From positions 62,001-126,000 of the forward strand of contig JAMYHL010000065.1 in the NCBI GenBank assembly GCA_025531455.1: a stretch of 64,000 nt of DNA. The letters run 5' to 3'. The notes under the pieces are model-generated. The model was given only the letters and a program-made list of their open reading frames with translations, was not told the DNA's origin and searched no databases. A program made the position numbers and the translations under genes. Position 1 is the first letter of the stretch. Every line of letters begins with the position of its first letter. Of the stretch, positions 51,480-62,000 are shown piece after piece. Origin of the DNA: Apiotrichum sp. Y4204 (lineage: Eukaryota; Basidiomycota; Tremellomycetes; Trichosporonales; Trichosporonaceae).

Positions 51480-53134
51480 ATGGACACATCCTGGACGGCC
51501 TCCGTCCCCTCCCTGGGCCTGCCGCGTGGGTACTTACTATCTGTCGCCACCCATCGCTGATGTCAGTTCCGGTCCCAGCAGCTCGCGTCTCGTTCGTGAC
51601 CACCGTATTCTCCCTCTTCAAGCGCCGCCACGAGGTCGTCCTCCCCTCTCTCCCCGCGAAATCACTTCTCGAGAGCATCGGCTTGCTCGCCGGCGTGCTC
51701 GAAGAGGAGGCGGAGCGCGACACCCCGGCGCAGAAACACAAGGAACACACGCTCGCCGGCGCGCTCGCAAACCTGCACTCTTTCCACTCCCAGCTCGTGG
51801 CCGCCATCGCCGCGTCACCTGATGCAGCGACCGACCCGGCGGCCCTCGAGGCGACGTGCCATCTCGCCACCGGGTTCCTTAGCGGGACGATCGCGTGCGC
51901 GCTTTCGCTCAGCGGCGAGGCCGTTCCCGGGGCGATCAGCAAAGAGGACGCAGGTGAGGCGCTCCAGACGTGCCTCCAGGGCGCGTTCATTCTCTACGGC
52001 ATCCTCGATGCTATCCCGGATTCCCAGTTGGATGACGCGACGGCCGACGCGCGCGACGCCACTGTCGAGTCTATCGAGCACGCGGTACTGGCGTCTGTCT
52101 TCAAGGTCGACCAGTCGCTCTCCCCGCTTTTGTCGCGTGCGCAACAGCTTACCGAAGTGCTGGTCTCGGGCTCTACCGACTCGCTGGAACTATACACCGA
52201 GGCGCAGCAGCTCATCCACACGCTCAAGCTGTTCGCCGACTGCGTGCAGGGCATGCACGCGCTCCCGCGCGCCGACAAGACGCGGCACACGGCCGACCCG
52301 ATCCGCATCGCCCTCGAGATCCGCCTCGTCGCCGCCGACATCGCCATCAGCCTGATGGTCTTCGAAACGCGCTCCAGCCTGTGGCAAAGCGAGCGGACAT
52401 GGGTCGAGGGTGCGCAGCGCTACGTGCTGGATTGTCTTAGTGGCGCGACCCTCCTCCTCCCCGACCACGAAGGTCTCCCGCTCGTTTTGGAAGAACTCGA
52501 CGAGACGGTTTGGTTCTCCCATACCGAAAGCGATACCGATTCCGAGGACGAAAATTCCGACGACTCGGAGACAGACCTCGACCTCGACGCAGGCCTCGGC
52601 ATCGACGAGGTGGAAGAACCGGTCGTTGACGTGCTTTCGCGTCTGTCGCGTCTCACCGACCGCTTTTGCGAGGCAGACGAGGGCTTCCGCCGCCAGTGCC
52701 CCGAGCTGCAGGTCGGCGGGGAGCGCGTTGACGTTGGCCGGGGTTCCGTTGAGAAGCGGTATAAAAACCTTGTGGCGAAGATTGTCGATTTGAAGAAGGA
52801 GGAGAAGCGGGCTGAAGCGGCGGCGGCCGAGGCGGCAAAGGCGAAAGCGACAAAGGGCGGTAAGGGACCAAAGGGGAAACGCAAGCGCGACTCTGAGGAT
52901 CTCCCTCCGGAAGACGCCGAGCTGCTTGACAAAAAGTATGCCTCGGCGATCAAGCGCGAGCTGCAGGCGCACGGCGTGCCGCGCAGCATACTCGACGAGG
53001 TGGCGCCTACGGCGAAGCGCGCGCGCACGTCGGGTGGCCGGCCGCGCCTGTCGTCTGAGCGCGCTGGAAGCCGGCGCGCGTCGGGGAGTGTCAGTGTCTC
53101 GGTCCGCGGGCGCACGACGTCTGTCGCCGAGTAA
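51480..53134 (+). CDS. Uncharacterised protein, helical N-terminal half, acidic middle, basic C-terminus
   Basis: Two exons, 51480-51525 and 51567-53134 (intron 41 nt), giving 537 aa. This joins MDTSWTASVPSLGLP to LPVPAARVSFVTTVFSLFK; starting at the in-frame ATG 51560 inside the presumed intron is the alternative. The first 330 residues look like a helical bundle rich in Leu/Ala (CLQGAFILYGILDAIPD, LTEVLVSGSTDSLELYTEAQ). A strongly acidic segment (ESDTDSEDENSDDSETDLD) follows, then a short helix-rich part and a Lys/Ala-rich stretch with GPKGKRKRDSED. The Arg/Ser-rich tail has KRARTSGGRPR. The two basic clusters look like nuclear-localisation signals. No family recognised. A T/C-rich leader precedes it. 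Confidence 0.75.
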
Positions 53135-53304
53135 AGCATGTCCAGTAGTGTTTGTACATCTTAGTACCATATTCTAGTAGCCATCCCCACGATTTACGAC
53201 TGCGACGCCGTGCCATGCCCCTATTACAATGAATCTCATGCCAACTATTCTACAACATTCCGGCTGGGTAGCGCCGGCACCCTCTGAACGTGCGGGCCTA
53301 CAGA

Positions 53305-53748
53305 CTACGGGGCAACACCACACCCGCCGTCCCTAGCATGGGTAGCCACGCACTCTGCAGAGCAGCTCCATTCTCCACACCGACTGCAAGCGTAGGCACC
53401 GAGGTATCCACACGACGCACACAGTCTCCGCGGGGGCACTTTGGGCGGCGGGGCCGCGGCCGACACATACGGCGGCACGGGCTGGGACGGCAGTTCCTCG
53501 AGCCAGTCGCGCGCGGATTTCTTGGCGTACAGCGCGCGCCGGACGTTGGGAGTCTGCCGCTTCTTTGCGGCGGCGAGCGCGGTGGCCGCAGCCGATCCCG
53601 CCGGCGGTGGGGGCGGGAGAAAGGAGCTGGCCGGGATGTCGGTTGGGTTTGTGCGCTGCTGTCAGAGAGGTATTCACGAATTACGCACCTCGAGATCTTC
53701 GAGACGGCGCTGGAGGCGGCGGGCCTGCAGATCGGTGGTGGCGACCAT
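53305..53748 (-). CDS. VPS71: HIT-zinc-finger protein, SWR1 complex subunit Vps71/Swc6 (ZNHIT1) type
   Basis: Exons 53689-53748 and 53305-53655 (intron 33 nt) give 136 aa. VPS71/ZNHIT1 is a small SWR1/SRCAP subunit needed for H2A.Z deposition. The N-terminal helix is MVATTDLQARRLQRRLEDLE. A TPNVRRALYAKKSARDWLEE segment and the PPYVSAAAPPPKVPPRRLC lead precede the finger. The zf-HIT reads CASCGYLGAYACSRCGEW then CSAECVATHARDGGC: four CxxC-type ligands plus a Cys-x3-Cys/His/Cys set, with two extra residues between the last His and Cys. The match to the VPS71 family rests on the ARKS-like block and the AAxPPxxPPR lead. Divergent from the gene at 53932, with 183 bp between starts. Confidence 0.88.
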
Positions 53749-53931
53749 CGGGGGCCGTGAAGATGGAGAGAAAGATGGGGGAGAAATGGAAAGAAACAGA
53801 AATCGGAGATTGTTGTTGATGCAGCTGGACGTAGCCTCCACTTTTACCACCGATTTCCGACGCGTGGCCACCCAAAACTCACAAAACAGACCACACCCAA
53901 ACTTGTCGTCATCCCATCAACCCACCCCACG

Positions 53932-55351
53932 ATGCTCCGGATACTCAGCACGGCGCTCGACGGCGTCGACAACAGCACACTGGCGCTGGCAGCCGTCGCG
54001 GCAGGCACGGCGTACGGCCTAAAGCTCTACGCGGGGGGGCGGCGGAATATCTGGGAACGCGACTGGACGGGTGGGAAGCTCATCATGATCGTCTCTCCGC
54101 CAACGCCGAGCACGCTCGCGCTGATCGACACGCTCCTCCGCCTCCCGCTCCCGCCTAACATCCTCTTTTTGCCCCCGGCCCTCCCGCAGCCCCTCCTCAC
54201 CGTCCTCCACACCCTCCGCCTCGCCTCTTCTTCCCCGCATGCCGCGCTGCACGCCGAAGCGCTCCCGCGCACGCCGGCCGGCGTGCGCGCCTTCGTCCGC
54301 AAATGGGCTGGCGCACCGATGGGGACAGTCGGCGAGGGCGGGCGGCGCGTCGACGCAATCGTCCTTGGAGGGGGGTGGGAGTGCGCTGTTCCTCCTCAGG
54401 CGCCGCTCGACCCCGCACAGGACCCCGAATGGACCCCCGCCCAGTTCCACTTCCACCTCGTCACTGCGCTCCTGCCCAGCCTGATGCGCGCGCCGCCCGA
54501 GCGCGACCTGCGCGTCGTGCAGCTCGTGTCGCCTGCCTGGGCGGGGGCGATGCCGGGTATCCAGGCGGGGATTGAGGGCCGCCCCCGCGCGCCGGACTCG
54601 GGACTCGCTGCGGCGGCTGCTCGGCGCGGCGCCACGAGTCTTTTGCTTCAAACGCATCTGGCCCTCGTGCTCGATACCCTTGCGAGTGCGGCGTATGCCA
54701 AGACCCCGGCCGTCCCCGACCCAGAGGGGAATGTGGTCAAACGCGTGTCTCTCCAGAGCAACATTCTCTCCCTGTCGGTTATCATGCCGTGGGCGCGCGA
54801 CGAAGTGGTCAAGCCGCTGTGGACGGGCGTGTGGGCGATTCTGTGAGTAGACGGACGCCATTCTTTGCTCTGACACCAGATACATTCTCCTTTTGCCGTT
54901 CATCGTGCTCCTCACCCCCGGGCCCGCGCAGTCCGTACAGAGCGTGCTGCACGCGCTCTCTGCGCCGGTCAAGTTCCCGGGGGAAGAAGAGAGTGCGGGA
55001 AGCACCGCCCTCGTGAAGGAGTCTGCTGAGGAGGAGAAGACGGAACAGCCCGCAAAGGCGGACCCCGACGAGGTGACTGACCCGCGGCGCAACGGTGTGC
55101 GCCAGGGCGATGTCATCCGCGGGTGTGCTACCATCGAGTGCGTAGACTCATAATACAAGGCTGACAGCAGTATTCCTCCCGTGCTCCGCGACCCGCTGCT
55201 TGCGCGCGCGACGTATGAGAAGGTCGAGGGCGAGGTCGAGGCGGGTGTACGGGCTAGCGAGGCGAGGGAAAAGGCGTATGGGAAGCAGGAGAGTGAGAAG
55301 GGAGAGAAGCCCACGGAGGACACAACAGAGAGGACGAATGCTACAACATAG
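53932..55351 (+). CDS. SDR/Rossmann-like membrane-associated protein, uncharacterised
   Basis: Exons 53932-54842, 54880-55137 and 55171-55351 (introns 37 and 33 nt) give 449 aa. The N-terminus has a hydrophobic stretch (LALAAVAAGTAYGLKLYAGG) that may anchor it. WTGGKLIMIVSPPTPSTLAL and VDAIVLGGGWE look like the first and fourth strands of a short-chain-dehydrogenase-like fold, with FHFHLVTALLPSLM and LRVVQLVSPAWAGAM following. The usual GxxxGxG and YxxxK motifs are not clear, so activity is doubtful. A second hydrophobic segment (YILLLPFIVLLTPGPAQSVQ) precedes a charged C-terminal tail. Similar proteins occur, to my recollection, in other basidiomycetes without known function. Confidence 0.65.
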
Positions 55352-55593
55352 ACTGGCAGTACGGGCAGCTGGCTGCCTCACCATGCCACACCCGGATACC
55401 ATACCATGCACACATTGTGATATCACCTGCGCCATACTCTCGACGGCATGCCTGCGGCACGCCTGCGCATGCACGTATGGCTTATGCTTTTGCATTCTGC
55501 GGCGAGCCGCTTCTACCTCTATCCTCGGGCCCGGACCACCAGTACGGGCGGTTTCGGGCGGAGCACTGCTGCTCTTGGCTGTGGCTAGTGGGC

Positions 55594-56777
55594 TTAGATG
55601 GCCTTGGAGCGGGCGAGGTTCTCGACGTTGGAGACGGCCTCCTCGAGGAGCTGCTTCTTGAAGGCGGGCTTGGCGATCTCGGCGGCAATGTTGGCGGTGA
55701 CAGTCTTGACGAGGGCCTCCTGCTCGGCCTCACGCTGCTGCTGCTCGTAGCGGACCCACGAGTCGAGGACGGCCTTGAGCTCGCCCTTGATGGCGGCCTC
55801 CTGCTCGAGGACAAAGTTCTCGTGCTCGAGCTTCGAGGTCTCCTTCGAGACGGCGTACAGCTGCTCAGTGAGGGGAACAACGTCCTTGAGCTGGGTGACG
55901 GCGTCGATGCGGTCAGTCACGGCCTTGGTGTGCTGCTCGCGGGCGCCGTTGAGGATGCCCTTGATGCGGTCAATGTGGCCGTTCGCCCACGAAGAGTAGG
56001 GGGCACCAATGTTCTTGGCAATCGCGCCAAAGATGATCAGGAACGCGACGGCGAGGACAGTCTCCTCGTTGGCGACCTGGCGTTAGTGGAAGAAACAAAC
56101 AAAAAAATGACGAAAAGGTCATTCGCGACAGCGTTCATGCGTCACCTCGATACCCACGTAAAGCTCGGTCGAGACGGCAGCGGCGGTAAGACCAGCGCCG
56201 AGGACGATGCCGCCGGTCTTGGTGAAGAGCGACGTCGAGGGGACCGAGTTGATGATCTCGGCGGCCTTCTCGTCAGGAGTGGGCTCTGTGCGGGTTAGCA
56301 TGCGGTTGGCGAGTGACGCTTGTGGGGCAAGCGGACGAGGGCCGATTGTTGACACGCCGTCGCCATTACGAGCAGCGCCGCGGTGCGCTTCGGCATCCCT
56401 CGCCCTCTCCTCCGTCCATCATATCCTCCCCATCTCCGTCTTTCCTCCGACCGTCCCAATCTCTCCCCACTTCTCCTCTCGGCACTTCCAAACATCCCTC
56501 GATACTAACGCGAAGCGTAGCCACGGACCCTGCGACGTCAGCATACACTCTGCAACGCGAGCCCCCCGCCGCCGCGACACCGAGCCACATCGAGTAACAG
56601 CCTCGGGTAGTATCTCGGCTTTCGGCCAGACTCGGATATCGACTCTAATCGCGGCGGGGGCAGCCCATTTTTTCTTCTTCTTCTTCTTTTTGAAACGCAC
56701 GACTGGAGGGCGCGGGGGACGACGACCGGGCGGGCGACGGCGCTCCGGAGCGAGCGGAGGGCGAGACGGGAAGCCAT
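55594..56777 (-). CDS. ATP4: Mitochondrial ATP synthase subunit b (Atp4), with a 20-nt microexon
   Basis: Peripheral-stalk subunit of F1Fo ATP synthase. Exons 56701-56777 (77 nt), 56510-56529 (20 nt), 56146-56285 (140 nt) and 55594-56076 give 239 aa. The presequence MASRLALRSLRSAVARP leads to SVRGYASQPTPDEKAA. RGYAS, an R-x-Y-(A/S) processing site, is supplied only by the microexon, which also fixes the frame. Two membrane spans follow (TGGIVLGAGLTAAAVSTELY and ETVLAVAFLIIFGAIAKNI). The long charged stalk helix has HIDRIKGILNGAREQHTKAV and runs to the C-terminus NLARSKAI. Microexon acceptor GACGTCGCAG with upstream CTGAC; donor GTTAGT. The first two introns are 171 and 224 nt. Confidence 0.9.
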
Positions 56778-57372
56778 TTTCGAGAGAAGGGGTGGGGGTG
56801 GAGAGTGGTGTGTGAGGGGGTGGTGGTGGTGAAGAGAAGTCGTTGGGCAGCGAGCGCGAGCCGAGGCGAGACTGACCGCAGGCAGCCAGCCAGTCAGCCA
56901 GCCAGCCGGGGTGTCTTCCCTCTCCTTCCTCCGTCCGACAGCAAGCTCCAGCTCTCTGATTTCAATCTGATCCCGCTCCGGAGGAAGGCATCCACATCCA
57001 CCTTTGACTGGGGCTGACCGGACCTCACTGGACGCCGATCCTGACTGGACGAACTACTGTAGGCCCACCCAGCAGCTAACGGCGCACATCGGCCGGACAC
57101 CCCCCCCCAGCCTACGGCGTTATCGGAGTTCCGAGATCATCCGGGGGTGGCGAAGTGAGAGATGTGTGGTGCTCGCGTGGTGAATTATGTGTTAAAATTG
57201 TGTATATTTGACTCTCGAAGCTGGAACCCTTATCACCCGCACCCAACAATAATGGTTGCCCTCTGCGGCCTTGAGCGCCTGGAGCGGTTCTCCTGCACGA
57301 AACCACAAGTGTTCCCAAAAGGAAAAACAATACTCGCATCACACCACACCACATCCATCCCATCCAACATCC
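56778..57372. promoter_or_regulatory. Divergent ATP4/LEO1 intergenic region
   Basis: 595 bp. Contains (AGCC)n-like CAGCCAGTCAGCCAGCCAGCC near 56885-56910, a C run of nine near 57100 and an A/T-rich section at 57180-57220. The leader CACACCACATCCATCCCATCC lies just before the LEO1 ATG. No gene. Confidence 0.35.
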
Positions 57373-58854
57373 ATGTCCGACTCGGAGAACGACCTCTTTG
57401 GCGAGGAGCAGACGTCTCCGGCCGCCGCGCCGTCCCCCGGCTCCGGGGCGGCGAGTAGCCCACCGCCGGCGGCACCGGCGCGCCGCGTGGATCCCGACGA
57501 GGAGAGTGATGACGAGCAGCGGGAGCAGCGGGGAGCTGGCGACGGCGCCGACGGCGCCGACAGAGCATCCGACAGGGAAGGGGAAGAGGGAGCAAAAGGG
57601 CGCGGCGCAGACGACGACAAGGCTGGGAGCGACGACGGAAACAACTTGTTTGGGGACACGGACGACGAGGGCCCGCCGCCGCGCTCGCCGTCGACGCGGG
57701 ATAGCACGCCCGACTCGACGCGGCGGCTAGAGTATCCCGAGGAGGAGGTGGAGACGTCCGAGGTGGTCGCCAACGTCCCGGTGCCGACGTGGCCGCGGCT
57801 CGCGGCTACCGACGGCAAGGTGTGGCATGTCAAGCTTCCGGCATATGTAAATGTCGAGGCGCGGCCATTTACGCCCGAGTACTACCGCGCGACGAACGAG
57901 GACACGGAGGAGCTCTCTGGCCCCGCGGCAAAGGGCAAGATGATTGGCGTGCGGAACACGATACGCTGGCGGTGGGATGGGGGCGAGCGGCAGACGAACG
58001 CGCGCATGCTCCGCTGGAGCGACGGGAGCGTGAGTCTCCAGCTCGGAAGCGACCTGTACGACCTGGCGCCGAGCTATGGCGCGACGCTCGCGCGCCCAGA
58101 GGACGAAAAGGCAAAGGAAGAAGACGGCAAGTCGACTGCGCTCCCGACACCTGCGGCCCGCGAAACTTCTTTCCTGTGTGTGACCGCCCCCGAGGAGCAG
58201 GTGCTCGTCACGGAGGCGGCGATCGCCGGGCAGCTCTCGCTCGTCCCGACCTCGATGGACAGCAAGACGCACCGCGAGCTGGTAAAGCACGTCGGTGCGC
58301 AGCACGAGAAACATTCGCGGATGATGATTCTCGACGACGCGGTGGATTCGAAAAAGGTCGCAGAGCTGCTGGCGCGTGCAGCCCCGCAGCGGCAGGCGGC
58401 CAAGCCGTCGTCGTCGCGCGTCGCGCACACGCGCCGATCGGTCGCCGACTCGCTTGGCGGGCGCCGCGGGGAGCGGTTCAAGCGCGAGGCGTCGGACGAA
58501 TCCGAGTTTGAGGAGCGCGAGCGCCGCCGGGCCCGTGACCGCGACTACGACGAGGATGACGGATTCGTCGTTGCCGACTCGGAATCCGACGACGACGAGT
58601 ACTCGCGTAAGCGGAAGAGCAAGGCCAAGAACAAGGCCAAGGCCAAGCGTCGGCACTATGATACGGACGAGGACGACGAGGACGATGACGACCTCGACGC
58701 GGCGGAGATTGCGGACCGGCGCATCGAGGAGGCGGAGCGCAAGAGCAAGAAGAAGGGCAAGAAGGCTACCAAGGACGTGTCGTCGGAGGGCGAGGAGGAC
58801 GACGCAGAAGGCGAGGACGACGGCGACATGGACGTCGAGAGCGAGGAGGATTAG
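57373..58854 (+). CDS. LEO1: Paf1 complex subunit Leo1
   Basis: 493 aa, no intron. Leo1 is a subunit of the Paf1 elongation complex, needed with Paf1 for H3K4/H3K36 methylation during transcription. An acidic Asp/Glu/Ser N-terminal region starts MSDSENDLFGEEQ and repeats NNLFGDTDDE. The conserved core follows: VWHVKLPAYVNVEARPFTPE, NTIRWRWDGGERQTNARMLR, WSDGSVSLQLGSDLYDL, then SFLCVTAPEEQVLVTEAAIA and SKTHRELVKHVGAQHEKHSR. The C-terminal half is highly charged (RERRRARDRDYDEDDGFVV, KNKAKAKRRHYDTDEDDEDD), as in all Leo1 proteins. The frame stays open further upstream to 57256, but the chosen ATG follows the leader and gives the family N-terminus. Confidence 0.95.
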   Translation: MSDSENDLFGEEQTSPAAAPSPGSGAASSPPPAAPARRVDPDEESDDEQREQRGAGDGADGADRASDREGEEGAKGRGADDDKAGSDDGNNLFGDTDDEGPPPRSPSTRDSTPDSTRRLEYPEEEVETSEVVANVPVPTWPRLAATDGKVWHVKLPAYVNVEARPFTPEYYRATNEDTEELSGPAAKGKMIGVRNTIRWRWDGGERQTNARMLRWSDGSVSLQLGSDLYDLAPSYGATLARPEDEKAKEEDGKSTALPTPAARETSFLCVTAPEEQVLVTEAAIAGQLSLVPTSMDSKTHRELVKHVGAQHEKHSRMMILDDAVDSKKVAELLARAAPQRQAAKPSSSRVAHTRRSVADSLGGRRGERFKREASDESEFEERERRRARDRDYDEDDGFVVADSESDDDEYSRKRKSKAKNKAKAKRRHYDTDEDDEDDDDLDAAEIADRRIEEAERKSKKKGKKATKDVSSEGEEDDAEGEDDGDMDVESEED

Positions 58855-59007
58855 AGGGCGGAGCTTGATAGATTTCAGTGACAGGTCTTCGACCGGCACC
58901 ATGGTCAGTAGCTAGCGATGTACGTATACGCAATCGGGAAACAGCATGGCATGTGTGGATCTTATCTATCACTAACAAACTAAGTATACAGTATGGGAAT
59001 CCTCTGA

Positions 59008-62000
59008 TCACCGAAGCGTGGGGAGGCGGACGTTGGCGCCGCGCCATCCAGTGCTCCAGTCGCTCTTTCCGCTCGCGTCCGAGAACTGCCCCCCACCAGA
59101 CCCATCGCTGGCGTTGCTCGCAGTCTTAACCAGCACATGGTGCGTCTGGTGGTCGCTCAGCGTCCTGAGCGTGTGGCCCTGCGAGTCCGAGTACGTGTCG
59201 CTGCTGTATCCGTCCTCGAGGCTCGCACTCTCCGACTTGACGCTCAGGAAGAGCGGGAGCGGCGTGGGTGTCGCGGCCGACGCGGTAGAGACCGGGAAGT
59301 ACGAAACGTTCTTGCTGCTGAACGGCGGGGTGGCGGGGGAGATGGCCGTCTGCCGCGTGCGCGGGCCACGGGGTCCGAGGATGCGCTGGCTGATCGAGTT
59401 GGCCGCCGACGCACCGAGCGGGCCAGATGGCGCGGTAGTGCTGTTTGCGCGGCTCAACAGAGTGTTGCCGTGCGACATGTCGCTGCCGCTCCAGCGCGAG
59501 TGGCCGATCGAGCTCGTCGGCGAGGTGATCCCCCGAGCAAAGGCGCCCCCACCGAGTTCCTTGGCGTCGAGGCCATGGTGCGTCGGCGGGGCAGGGACCG
59601 GCGGCGCCTGCTCCATCCGCGCGCGGGTGGCGAGCGACAACGGGGACGGGTGCGAGTCGAGCGAGAAGGAGCCAGAGTATGGTGAGTCGGTGATCTCGCT
59701 GCGCTCTGACATCGTGTTTGAGTGGATGCTCCCGCGTGGTGATGACATGCTCGCTGGCGAGCGGGACCGCGACCCCAGCGCGGTGGTATAGCTCCTCCGG
59801 CCGTTCGGCGAGACGCGACCACTAGGGATCGGGGAGAGCGGGGCATTGAGGTGCTGCGGCGACTGGTTGAGGCCGGCGCTCGAGGCAACAGAAAACTTGC
59901 GCAGTGCCTCGGACCGCATCTCGATCTGCGCAACACGCGCGCGCACGGCAGGGAGCACGCTCTCGAGGGTTGCAGAGGTGAGGTTCGTGCTCGTGGACGA
60001 GAGGAGCGAGTCGACGCTTTCGGCCTCGGACACGATGCGGTTCGTCTGCTGGAGTGGGGAGCGCGTCGGCGACGCCGGCTTGAAGCGCTCCGGCACCACA
60101 AGAGAGTGGCGCTTTGGCTTGCCCTCTGGCTCGGCGGGTAGCGGGCGCGTGTACACCGGCTGCTGCGGAGAGTGGGGCGAGTCGAGGCTGTCGCTGTCGC
60201 TCTGCTCCGGCGTTGTAAGCTGCGGCAGGTCGTGGTCGCTGTTGGCGGTTATGAACGAGTCGTGCCCCGAGCTCGAAGCGTACATGCTCCCGTGGCGCGC
60301 AAAGTGTGGCGGCTCGAGGTCGCTGTCGTCGGACATGCTCTCCGAGCCATCTGAGAGACGAGACAGCTGGCTGGTGAGGTTCGCGCCAGCACCGCGGGCG
60401 CGGAGGGTGCTGACACTTCCCTCATGCGAGAGGCTGTGCGCGTCGTCCGACATGCTGAGCAGCGCAGAGCGGCCGGAGATCGTACGGCCAGTGAGCGTGC
60501 CGCCCCACTGAATGTCTCGCGCGCCGCCTGGAGAGGGGAGCGTCGGCGCGCTCTCCTCCCTGTGCTGATAGTCTGTCCACGACACGGTCGAGTAGCTCAA
60601 TATCGTCTTCGGACGCTGGTACGGCGAACCATTCGCAAACGTGCGGTGGTCGTCCTCCATCGACAGGCTGCTGAGCGAGATGGTGTCAATGTCAATCGGT
60701 TCCGCAAAGTCCACGTCCTTCGGCCTGCTGGGGAGCACGGCGTAAGTAGCCGGCGCCTTCTTCTTGGATTCGGTTTCCGGCTCGGGGTCCGACTGCGATG
60801 ATTGCACAGGCTCGCCCTTGCCAAAGCCGCACAAGTACGCCAGGCGGTCCTGAAGCGAGACGCGTTCCTTGAGCAGGCGCTCACGCTCATCCGTGAACGG
60901 CGACACGGGGGCTTTGGTGGGCGTGTCGTCGTCCTGCGGGGGCGCACCGCGCGGCGTCCGCATCCCAGGGGCCATGTCGTTGTCCGACTCGTCCTCGGAA
61001 GTGTAGTCCATCTCGTCCATGTCCATGTCCATGTCCATGTCGTCGCCTTGGAGGTGGCCGTGCCCGCGCCCGTCGGCACTCACAATCTCGGTGAGCATGT
61101 CGTCGTCGATAGGTTCCTCCTCCTCCGAGATGTGCGAGAGATACTCGTCGCGCGGATGCTTGCCAAAGTCTGGGATGTCGAACAGCGGCAGGATGGGGAC
61201 CGGCGAGAACTCAACAGGTGGAAGGCCGGGGGATGCTTGCGGCGTGCGGTCCGTCTCGGTCGCGTTCGACTCGGTTTCAGACGAGGAAATGTCCGCGTCC
61301 GAGTTGAGATCAATCGCGCCCGACGAGTCGCGCGCTGGCTCGTCGTACCCGATGGGATACTCTTTCTCGACGGGAGGGCCGGCAGGGACGTACGCGTCAC
61401 GATCACGTTCATCCTCGTCGTCATCCGTAAGGAGCGTCTCGGAGTGATCGCGGTTTATGACTGCTAGGGACTGCTCGCGGCCGTCGCGCCGGGCGGCCTC
61501 AACAACGAGGTGGTTGCGCTCCTCCTCGTCGACACTCATGCCCGCGTCCGACCTGCCGTTCATTGTCGAGTACACTGACCCAGGCGAGGGAGGGCGGGGA
61601 TGCAGGTCGTCGCCGAGCATCCGCGGCCTGGCCTCGTCGGGCTGGTTACTCGCGCACGCCGCAACCATGTTATCCATGTCGAGGGTCGTCGAGCTTTGAC
61701 GCGTGACCGCGTCGCCGTCGTCGCCCTTGATCTGCTCGAGCGTGTATCCCGCACCACGGCCCGCGACACCAGCATCAAGCTCGGCCGGCACCTGCGTTCT
61801 GATGGACATGCGTGAGCGCCGTGCGTCGCCCGGCATCGGCGGCGGATCGATAGACAGAAAGTTGATAAGCCGCACAGGCACATCGACATAGATCGAGTTG
61901 TTGAGCGTCACGCGCAGCTTGTACGTCACTTCAACGAAGCGCGAGCGCGAAATGGAAAGATGGCCGGTCTGTTGTTAGATTGATACCATAACCCACAAAG

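Noticed and set aside
57727..58902. Minus-strand frame of 391 codons opposite LEO1
   Set aside because: Mirror of the charged, G/C-ending LEO1 coding sequence; no domain.
59018..61467. Several plus-strand frames over 200 codons opposite the arrestin gene
   Set aside because: Shadows of a long high-GC exon; no motif or start context.
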